This document shows, piece by piece, positions 30,336 through 36,298 of a stretch of 43,319 bases of DNA. Each line of letters starts with the position of its first letter. Positions within the stretch are counted from its first letter, which is position 1. Source of the DNA: Oscillospiraceae bacterium (GTDB taxonomy: Bacteria; Bacillota; Clostridia; Oscillospirales; Ruminococcaceae); the NCBI GenBank assembly GCA_016288755.1, contig JAEELE010000099.1:1-43319 (forward strand), given 5' to 3'. The translations under genes were made by a program, and so were the position numbers. The notes under the pieces are model-generated. The model worked only from the letters and a program-made list of their open reading frames with translations, searched no databases and was not told where the DNA came from.

Positions 30336-30400
30336 GCGATTGAATCAGCGGTTCCTTTACTCCCATGAGACGCATCTGCCGGTTTTCACACATTCTCCCA

Positions 30401-30429
30401 TTGCGTTTTTGCGCCAAATGTGCTATAAT
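30401..30429 (+). promoter_or_regulatory. Promoter of the dCMP deaminase gene, CCCATTGC class
   Basis: ATTCTCCCATTGCGTTTTTG (TTGCGT at 30401-30406), a 17-bp spacer ending AATGTGC, and TATAAT (30424-30429). It is nearly the same as the glnN promoter over more than 40 bp. Confidence 0.88.
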
Positions 30430-30465
30430 GGAAAAAAACGTCCACAACCGTCAAAGGAGGCAGCT

Positions 30466-30960
30466 ATGGAACGCAGAGACAAGATCAATTACTATCTGGA
30501 TATCGCCGAGGCAGTCTGTGCGCGGAGCACCTGTCTGCGGCGCAAATTCGGCGCGATCGTCGTGAAGAATGACGAGATCATCTCGACCGGCTACAACGGC
30601 GCGCCCCGCGGACGCAGAAACTGCTCCGACATCGGCGTGTGCTACCGCGCCAAGCTCGGCGTGCCCCGCGGTCAGCGCTATGAGCTCTGCCGCAGCGTCC
30701 ATGCCGAGGCAAATGCGATCATCAGCGCAGCCCGTGCCGACCTGATCGGCTCGGAGCTCTATCTCGCCTGCCATGACGCCGAGACCGGAAGGCTCGACGG
30801 CGCGGTCGAGCCCTGCTCCATGTGCAAGCGCCTGATCCTCAATGCGGGCATCGAGCGGGTCTATATCCGCGACGATGCCGACCGATATTCGGTCATCGAG
30901 ACCGCCGTCTGGATCGACAATGACGATTCGCTCGGCGACACTGCCCCCGAGGGATATTGA
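30466..30960 (+). CDS. dCMP deaminase family protein (ComEB-like)
   Basis: The 164-aa product has the zinc deaminase motifs HAEANAI with H79 and E81, and PCSMCKRLI with C117 and C120. KFGAIVVKNDEIISTGYNGAPRG-type sequence near 27-49 is the usual substrate side of the family, and the size is right for deoxycytidylate deaminase, which makes dUMP for thymidylate. The match with Bacillus ComEB is by family only. AAGGAGG lies 7 nt before ATG 30466. It has its own promoter and stands alone between two hairpin-rich intergenic regions. Confidence 0.88.
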   Translation: MERRDKINYYLDIAEAVCARSTCLRRKFGAIVVKNDEIISTGYNGAPRGRRNCSDIGVCYRAKLGVPRGQRYELCRSVHAEANAIISAARADLIGSELYLACHDAETGRLDGAVEPCSMCKRLILNAGIERVYIRDDADRYSVIETAVWIDNDDSLGDTAPEGY

Positions 30961-31010
30961 GATATAGGAATCAACAGCCCCGATCCCGTATTTACACCGC
31001 TTTTCGTCGT

Positions 31011-31066
31011 TATGGGATTCTTAAGGGACTATGTCCCTTAAGCGGGGCATGGGGCAGCGCCCCATC
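31011..31066. repeat. Hairpin-rich intergenic repeat, second copy, likely bidirectional terminator
   Basis: CTTAAGGGAC and GTCCCTTAAG (31020-31029 with 31033-31042) form a perfect 10-bp stem with a 3-nt loop, and ATGGGGC and GCCCCAT (31049-31055 with 31059-31065) a 7-bp stem. They lie between the convergent dCMP deaminase and HD genes. No T-run follows on either strand. Confidence 0.55.
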
Positions 31067-31095
31067 ATAAATCCATCGGAGATACCTCTGCTCCA

Positions 31096-31716
31096 CTAAT
31101 TCAGGATCGCGAGCGCCGTGCGGTATTTCGCACGCCATTTCGCAAGCTGTTCGTCGGAGACCGTTCCCGGCAGAATGCGGCTCTCGTCCGTATTGTGATG
31201 CAGGTCGGCGAGCTTGACCGCGCGTGCGTCGGGGTGTTCCCGCAGCCGCGTGACATATGCAGCATAATCCTCCCCGTGCGCGTGCGTGAGCAGCCTGAGC
31301 ACTGCCATGACGCGGGCGGGGAATTGTTCTGCCAAGTCATCCAGCGTGACTGCCGTATCCTCTGCCACATCGTGCAGAAGCGCCGCAGCCGCCGTGAATT
31401 CGTCCTTAAGCTCTGCGGCGACATGCGCCGGGTGCAGGATATAGGGCATCCCGGTGAGGTCGCGCTGCCCGTGGTGCGCCTGCTCGGCGGTCTGCGCTGC
31501 CGATACGGTCAGCGGCGTGACCGGAAAGCCCGGGTCAGCAGTGTCGAGCACGGCAAAATCTGCGGAAAACGCCCCGATCGCCGCCTGCTCGGTCTGAGCC
31601 GCGTCTGCGTGTGCCGCCGCACAGAGGATGTACGGGATACCGTCAGCGCGGGCTTTCCCGAACAGCCGCGCGGCTGCTGCCTGCGCCGCCTGAACGGTTT
31701 TGAGCGTATAGATCAT
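31096..31716 (-). CDS. HD domain protein related to (p)ppGpp hydrolases
   Basis: The 206-aa product has an HD metal-dependent phosphohydrolase domain of the RelA/SpoT hydrolase kind: AHHGQRDLTGMPYILHPAHV near 80-99, LLHDVAED with H115-D116, and KLADLHHN near 168-175. The first 70 residues are Ala-rich and not part of the family; the synthetase and regulatory domains of RelA/SpoT are absent, so it could be a small alarmone hydrolase or another HD enzyme. Its ATG overlaps the VanZ stop (ATGA), so it is co-translated with the VanZ gene. It is last in the rsmD-coaD chain. Confidence 0.82.
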   Translation of the reverse strand: MIYTLKTVQAAQAAAARLFGKARADGIPYILCAAAHADAAQTEQAAIGAFSADFAVLDTADPGFPVTPLTVSAAQTAEQAHHGQRDLTGMPYILHPAHVAAELKDEFTAAAALLHDVAEDTAVTLDDLAEQFPARVMAVLRLLTHAHGEDYAAYVTRLREHPDARAVKLADLHHNTDESRILPGTVSDEQLAKWRAKYRTALAILN

Positions 31717-32255
31717 GGAAACAGCTCCTCCGGTTCGCGCTGCTCCTGCCGTCTCCGGTACAGGTGCAGAATGCCGAGCACGGTCAGCGTGCCGAGCAGC
31801 GCGCCGGAGAAGTCGATCATCACGTCGCGGAGCTCACAGCTGCGTCCGGGCACAAAGCGCTGATGCAGCTCGTCGGTCGCGGCATAGCAGAGCGCGGCAA
31901 GCGGCGGCAGCCAGACCCGGGTATACGGGGGCGACTGCCGCTCCGTGTGCCGGACACGGAATGCTGCCGTCAGCAGCCCGCCCAGCACCGCATATTCACT
32001 GAAATGCCCGAGCTTGCGGAAGAACGTGTGCCATTTTTCCAGCAGCAGCCGCTTTTCCCGCGCGCCCATGCTGTCCCAGTCGGGGGTGAGCCACGAGAGC
32101 AGCTTTGCCAGCAGCCCGCTGCTCAGGCTGCTCGATTCCTCCGAATTCTGCGCGGACATGCAGAAGATCAGCACCATCCATGCGATGCTCAGCACGATCA
32201 GGATCTGCACGCCGCGGCTCTGTCTGCGGAACAGCTCTGTCAGCGCTTGTCCCAA
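31713..32255 (-). CDS. VanZ family membrane protein
   Basis: The roughly 180-aa product has membrane segments at ILIVLSIAWMVLIFCM and in LPPLAALCYAATDELHQRFV, and the family motif RKLGHFSEYAVLGGLL followed by TDELHQRFVPGRSCELRDVM and IDFSGALLGTL. VanZ proteins are membrane proteins of uncertain role, first seen with glycopeptide resistance; no other van gene is here. The start is taken as TTG 32253-32255, 8 nt after GGAG, which overlaps the end of the upstream coiled-coil gene by 16 nt; the longer ATG at 32396 would overlap that gene heavily. Its stop overlaps the HD gene start. Confidence 0.82.
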   Translation of the reverse strand: MGQALTELFRRQSRGVQILIVLSIAWMVLIFCMSAQNSEESSSLSSGLLAKLLSWLTPDWDSMGAREKRLLLEKWHTFFRKLGHFSEYAVLGGLLTAAFRVRHTERQSPPYTRVWLPPLAALCYAATDELHQRFVPGRSCELRDVMIDFSGALLGTLTVLGILHLYRRRQEQREPEELFP

Positions 32256-32752
32256 TTTGCACGCTCCTTCTGAAGCTGTGCGAGCACCTCGCGCATCTGC
32301 GCCTCGGTCTGCTTCATGGCGTCGCGGATATTCGCCTCGGTCGCTGCGAGCGACTGCGCGACGAATGCCGCCGTCGCCTGTTTGGTCTCGTCGCACTTGG
32401 TCTTGGTGCGCGAGAGTGCCTCGTGCGCGTTCTTCTTCGCCTCCGAGACGATCGCAGACTCCGAGACCATTGCCTTTGCGCGCTGCTCCGCCTCCTTGAC
32501 GACGGTCTTTGCACGGTCCTCCGCATCGCGGATCACGGATTCGGCGTTTGCCTGCGCCTCCTTCATGATGCGGTCGCAGTCATAGTCGATGGTCTGTGCG
32601 CGCTTCATCTCCTTCGGCATCGCAAGGCGGATGTCGTTGACCAGCTCGCGGAGCCGGTCGCCGTCGATGACAATTTTGTGCGCCGCGAGCGGGAATGCCT
32701 TGGAATGCTCAAGCATGTCATCCATTTCATCGAGAATATCAAATACGTTCAT
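32240..32752 (-). CDS. Coiled-coil protein, 170 aa
   Basis: The product begins MNVFDILDEMDDMLEHSKAF and after about residue 55 is one long charged helix, rich in Ala, Glu and Lys (CDRIMKEAQANAESVIRDAE, KEAEQRAKAMVSESAI, AKKNAHEALSRTKTK). Such sequences look like ATP synthase b/E stalks or DivIVA-like scaffolds, but neither is certain. It has no signal or membrane segment. Its ATG overlaps the coaD stop (ATGA) and it lies upstream of VanZ. I know that such coiled-coil genes are found beside coaD in Clostridia from general memory only; the role is unknown. Confidence 0.7.
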   Translation of the reverse strand: MNVFDILDEMDDMLEHSKAFPLAAHKIVIDGDRLRELVNDIRLAMPKEMKRAQTIDYDCDRIMKEAQANAESVIRDAEDRAKTVVKEAEQRAKAMVSESAIVSEAKKNAHEALSRTKTKCDETKQATAAFVAQSLAATEANIRDAMKQTEAQMREVLAQLQKERANWDKR

Positions 32753-33342
32753 GTGTTCTCATCCTTTCCGATTGTTTTGGCAAATTGCTGTACCTGCGTC
32801 AGCAGGCGTGTGCGCGTTTCGGCGTCGACTTCGCTCGGCTTGCGGGGACGCTTCAGACGCGCCTCTATCGCCGGCAGGATCTCTGCCGGAACAAAGCTGG
32901 AGATATCACCGCCCAGTGCGGCGATCTGCTTGACGATGCTGGAGCTGAGATACATATTTTCCGCAGCCGTCGTCAGAAAAACGGTCTCTGCCTCCGGGCA
33001 GAGCTTTTTGTTGCCCAGTGCCATCTGGAACTCGTATTCAAAGTCGGTGACGGCGCGCAGACCCTTGACGATCGCATCGGCGCCGACGCGCCTGACATAA
33101 TCCGCGAGCAGCTCATCCTCGAGAATGTCGATCACGACATTGCTGTATCCTTCCGTGACCTTTTCGATCAGCAGCAGGCGCTCGGTGAGCGTGAAGGCGG
33201 GGCTTTTTTCAAGGTTGGTCGAGACCAGCACGATGACGCGGTCAAAGAGCTTGGAGGCGCGGCTGATGATGTCGAGATGCCCGAACGTGACCGGATCAAA
33301 GCTGCCCGGGCATACCGCGATGCGGCGCTCTGTCGTGGACAT
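32749..33342 (-). CDS. coaD: Phosphopantetheine adenylyltransferase
   Basis: The product joins 4'-phosphopantetheine and ATP to dephospho-CoA, the fourth step of coenzyme A synthesis. Starting at ATG 33342 (MSTTERRIAVCPGSFDPVTF) it has 197 aa, with GSFDPVTFGH (13-22), the nucleotide-binding HxGH-like motif, VGADAIVKGLRAVTDFEYEF, and the C-terminal LSSSIVKQIAALGGDIS. It is about 35 residues longer than usual because of a tail from about 160, which has RLKRPRKPSEVDAETRTRLL. GAAAGGA is 9 nt before ATG 33342. It follows rsmD by 31 nt and overlaps the coiled-coil gene start. Confidence 0.93.
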   Translation of the reverse strand: MSTTERRIAVCPGSFDPVTFGHLDIISRASKLFDRVIVLVSTNLEKSPAFTLTERLLLIEKVTEGYSNVVIDILEDELLADYVRRVGADAIVKGLRAVTDFEYEFQMALGNKKLCPEAETVFLTTAAENMYLSSSIVKQIAALGGDISSFVPAEILPAIEARLKRPRKPSEVDAETRTRLLTQVQQFAKTIGKDENT

Positions 33343-33373
33343 GGCTGTCATTCCTTTCGTAACCCGCACGCGG

Positions 33374-33922
33374 TCATTCCTCGGTTTCGGGCGCGCGGTA
33401 GATACTCACTGTTATTTTACCATATTTCTTCTGTCTTTGCAAGTCAAATCCGAGGATTTTCTCAGGCAATTCCAGCTCGGGCTCGTGCTCGCAGACCATA
33501 ATGCCGAATTTTGACATATGCTCCGCCAGCGCGGGCAGGATTCTCTGCAGGATGCCGTTGCGGTAGGGCGGGTCGAGAAAGGCGATGTCGAATTCCTCCC
33601 GGCAGCGCTGCAAATACGCAAATGCGTCGGTTTTGAGGATAACGGCGTTCTCACTGAAGCCGCACGCGCGGACATTCTCGGAGATACAGGCGATCGCCTC
33701 CGCGTCGGTGTCGAGCAGGGTCGCATGTCTTGCCCCGCGGCTCAGCGCCTCGATCGCCATCTGTCCGCTGCCGGCAAAGAGGTCAATGACCTTTGCGCCG
33801 GAAAAATCAAACTGGATCGCCGAACAGACCGCCTCCTTGACCTTGTCGGTCGTCGGGCGGGTGTCCAGCCCCTGCGGCGTCACGAGCTTTCGCCCGCGCG
33901 CCGAACCTGTGATCACACGCAT
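33374..33922 (-). CDS. rsmD: 16S rRNA (guanine-966-N2)-methyltransferase
   Basis: The 182-aa product modifies G966 of 16S rRNA. It starts MRVITGSARGRKLVTPQGLD, has the TRPTTDKVKEA stretch near 21-31, SAM-binding DLFAGSG (47-53), and the N6-adenine-type catalytic DPPY (117-120). Length is normal. GGAAAGGATTGTTTATCT precedes the ATG at 33922. It heads the rsmD, coaD, coiled-coil, VanZ, HD chain. Near the end, codons of GFDLQRQKKYGKITV form a possible promoter for coaD (TTGCAA, 17 bp, TAAAAT, 33415-33442). Confidence 0.93.
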   Translation of the reverse strand: MRVITGSARGRKLVTPQGLDTRPTTDKVKEAVCSAIQFDFSGAKVIDLFAGSGQMAIEALSRGARHATLLDTDAEAIACISENVRACGFSENAVILKTDAFAYLQRCREEFDIAFLDPPYRNGILQRILPALAEHMSKFGIMVCEHEPELELPEKILGFDLQRQKKYGKITVSIYRAPETEE

Positions 33923-33935
33923 AGATAAACAATCC

Positions 33936-34031
33936 TTTCCGGTTAGAGGTTAGAAGTGAGAGGGTAGAGGTCAGACGCTGGAGGTTAGAAGTGAGGAGGC
34001 GGGAGGTAAATGCAGCTTCTAACCCCTAACT
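33936..34031. repeat. Intergenic repeat element with 15-bp imperfect terminal inverted repeats
   Basis: GTTAGAGGTTAGAAG (33942-33956) is complementary, with one mismatch, to CTTCTAACCCCTAAC (34016-34030). Between them are further GAGGTTAGAAGTGAGGAGGC-like units. The right end overlaps the last codons and the TAG stop of the deaminase gene. Confidence 0.72.
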
Positions 34032-34648
34032 TCCAGCAGCGCATTGACGATCTGCTCTGCGGTGAAGTCGCTGCATGCACGCGCTGCAAGCATGCCGGAG
34101 CCGACCAGCGCCCGCGCTGCCGCAACGCCCTTGGGGTTGCGCTCGGAGAAGGACGTCAGAATTTCGTTCAGGCGTGCTTCGTCCTTCTGCTGCAGCAGCT
34201 CGCGGATCGCCTGCATCCCGCGCTGGATATCGCCGAGCACAGGGTCTGCCCACTCCACGCTGATCTGCTTTGCCGCGAGAAACGGGTGCATTTTGAGCAG
34301 CCCCATCGCGCCGCCGAAGCTGTCCGGCGCGGCGATCACAAACCGCCGGATGCCGCCCATCACGCAGGTGCCCATGCACATGACGCAGGGCTCGAGCCCG
34401 GCATAGAGCGTATAGCTGTGCAGATCGGGAAATCTCTGCGTGTCGAGCGCCGCGACCGCCTCATTCTCGGCATGTGCGGTCTTGGGATTCGGGACGGTGC
34501 GCTCGCCGGTGCGGTTGCGCCCCTCGGAGAGGATATGCCCCGCGTCGTCGGCAATGACCGCCGCGATCGCACGGCTGCCCATGCAGACCGATTCCCAAGC
34601 CAGCGTAAAGACCCGCTGCCAGCAGGGCGAAAGTTCAGCAAATTCCAT
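34019..34648 (-). CDS. Nucleoside deaminase, CDA fold
   Basis: The 209-aa product has the zinc deaminase motifs HAENE with H59 and E61, and PCVMCMGT with C88 and C91. TadA-like proteins that make inosine in tRNA are shorter (about 150 aa) and have a different core; this one has about 60 extra C-terminal helical residues and may act on a free base or nucleoside. The TTCTAACCCCTAAC repeat end supplies its final Val-Arg-Gly codons and stop. No strong ribosome binding site is seen before ATG 34648; it lies 3 nt after the stop of the amidohydrolase remnant, so it may be read by coupling. Confidence 0.8.
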   Translation of the reverse strand: MEFAELSPCWQRVFTLAWESVCMGSRAIAAVIADDAGHILSEGRNRTGERTVPNPKTAHAENEAVAALDTQRFPDLHSYTLYAGLEPCVMCMGTCVMGGIRRFVIAAPDSFGGAMGLLKMHPFLAAKQISVEWADPVLGDIQRGMQAIRELLQQKDEARLNEILTSFSERNPKGVAAARALVGSGMLAARACSDFTAEQIVNALLEVRG

Positions 34649-34651
34649 CGC

Positions 34652-34855
34652 TCAGCCCTCTGCGCACAGCGGCGCATGCCCGTCAAAAAAGCCAGGGCAG
34701 AGCCATTTTCCGCTGACATCGCAGACAGAATCTGCGTCAGCCTCGGTATAATCGCCGACACCGAGAATGCGGTCGCCGCCGATCAGCACATTCTGTGCGG
34801 TCAGCTCGCCGGTGAACACATTGACCGCGGTGCCGCCCCTGAGCAGCAGCTTCAT
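34652..34855 (-). pseudogene. Truncated adenine deaminase/amidohydrolase, N-terminal fragment (67 aa)
   Basis: The reading frame encodes only the N-terminal beta-sandwich part of an adenine deaminase-like amidohydrolase: NVFTGELTAQNVLIGGDRIL and SGKWLCPGFFDGHAPLCAEG. The full family (about 580 aa) continues here with the metal-binding H-x-H and the catalytic barrel; this frame stops 8 residues after the first histidine. The sequence up to that point is uninterrupted. A GAAGGACGGGACC stretch precedes ATG 34855. Most likely a large internal or 3' deletion removed the rest and joined it to the deaminase gene that starts 3 nt further on. Confidence 0.65.
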
Positions 34856-34926
34856 AATCGGTCCCGTCCTTCTGGCATACGCTCATTTCAGAGAGCTGTC
34901 TACTTCATCCCTTATGGTCGCCTGTT

Positions 34927-35976
34927 TCAGTAGAGCGATTTCATCTCCGCGATCTTCCAGCTGCCGTCCTCATAGACGAGCCGGAACACCATCTCCTCAT
35001 ATTCCGGGTAATCGAAGAAATCGTCGTCCTTGCGCCAGTGCACCGTGACATTATAGGTCAGCGCGCTGTCCTCAGACTTGTCGAGTCGGTTGAGCTCGAC
35101 ATAATCCAGCAGCACATTGTCGCCGTAGCCCGTGGCGGTCCAGAGATAGCCGTCTGTTTCCTGATGGTAGCAGTAGTCAAAGTCGTCGGGAAATGCCTTT
35201 GCAAAGTAAATGTGATACTCCTCACGCAGCTTTGCGATCGTCTTTTTGGGCGTGAGCTTCTCAAAGCCCTCCTCGTTCGTCCTGCCCGTGCGATTCAGAT
35301 TCGGCACGCCGCCCTCGCGGTGAAAGTCATTCACGAGCCGCATGCCCTGGTAGTAGAGGATCGAGCCGAGTGCGACGCGGTTTTCCATGCTCAGTGTTTC
35401 GGGCTTCTCCGTGCAGACGCAGTTGACGTATTCCGCGAGCATATAGCCCTCATCGCTGCCGCTCTTGACCTTGAGCCAGCGGTCTTCATAGCTGTAGATG
35501 CTGCCGGTCAGCACGATGCCCTCGACCTCGAGCTCGGTGCCGTCCTTGATCAGTTTGATCTTTTTGCCGGAGGTGCTCGGCTCGGCGCGCATGTTGAGCC
35601 CGTCGGGTGCCGTCACGGTGCCCTTGCAGCGGATCGGCAGCACCTGTTCAATCCGGAAGTAATTGCTGAAAGCGACCGGCTCATCGCTGATTTCCGGGGC
35701 GGTCTGCTGTGCCGCAGTCGTCGTTGATGCGGCGGTCGTCCGGCTGTCGCCGGTCGTGACGGCAGCGGTCGTTGTGGTGCCGGCTGCGTCGGTCGTGGTT
35801 TCCGCCAATGCATCGGTCGTGGTTTCTATTCCGCCGGTCGTCGTTTCGGCGGACTGCGCCGCGGGTGTTGTTTCGGGCTTTGATTCTGCGGCGGAGCTGC
35901 CGGCATCGGCACATGCGGTGAGGAGCAGTGCAGCGGCGGCAATGCAGCAGATTCTGTTGCGTTTGTGAAACATCAT
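34927..35976 (-). CDS. SH3b-domain lipoprotein with Thr-rich linker
   Basis: The 349-aa product has a lipoprotein signal with L-T-A-C and cysteine C22, then a long linker (about 25-90) with TTT, TTTT and TTTD blocks. A bacterial SH3-like domain follows: GTVTAPDGLNMRAEPSTSGK near 118-137 and DRWLKVKSGSDEGYMLAEYV. The last 150 residues (SMENRVALGSILYYQGMRLV to WKIAEMKSLY) look like an NTF2-like or sensor domain but are not recognised. It likely sits on the outer face of the membrane and binds wall or sugar ligands. GAGG is 10 nt before ATG 35976. A promoter lies at 36043-36071. Confidence 0.78.
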   Translation of the reverse strand: MMFHKRNRICCIAAAALLLTACADAGSSAAESKPETTPAAQSAETTTGGIETTTDALAETTTDAAGTTTTAAVTTGDSRTTAASTTTAAQQTAPEISDEPVAFSNYFRIEQVLPIRCKGTVTAPDGLNMRAEPSTSGKKIKLIKDGTELEVEGIVLTGSIYSYEDRWLKVKSGSDEGYMLAEYVNCVCTEKPETLSMENRVALGSILYYQGMRLVNDFHREGGVPNLNRTGRTNEEGFEKLTPKKTIAKLREEYHIYFAKAFPDDFDYCYHQETDGYLWTATGYGDNVLLDYVELNRLDKSEDSALTYNVTVHWRKDDDFFDYPEYEEMVFRLVYEDGSWKIAEMKSLY

Positions 35977-36042
35977 AATAATACATCCTCTTTTCTGTGG
36001 CAGTATTGGTGTGCGATTGCTATGGATATTCTCCCAACTTAT

Positions 36043-36071
36043 ATCATATCACATTTTCCGGAAAAAGACAA
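36043..36071 (-). promoter_or_regulatory. Promoter of the SH3b lipoprotein gene
   Basis: On the minus strand TTGTCTTTTTCC (TTGTCT at 36066-36071), a 17-bp spacer and TATGAT (36043-36048). The T-tract after the -35 box resembles the CCCATTGC class. Confidence 0.72.
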
Positions 36072-36197
36072 GGCATCTGCAAAAAAAGATGTTCTCCCGG
36101 CGGCGTGAACGGCGCTCCGGAAAACGGCGGGGATTTCCGTGCAGCTTCGGTATATTGTCATTTCAGCAGGGCATTTCTATGAAATTTCAGTTACCCA

Positions 36198-36226
36198 TTG
36201 CATTTTTTGCCCGCTTATGGTATAAT
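36198..36226 (+). promoter_or_regulatory. Promoter of pcrA, CCCATTGC class
   Basis: TTACCCATTGCATTTTTTGC (TTGCAT at 36198-36203), a 17-bp spacer ending TTATGG, and TATAAT (36221-36226). The start point would be near 36233, giving a leader of about 65 nt. Confidence 0.85.
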
Positions 36227-36298
36227 AAAGTAGTATTGCCGGAAATCCGGTCAGTAGAAAACCCCAATCGGCAAACGGAACGGAGTCTAACAATTCTC

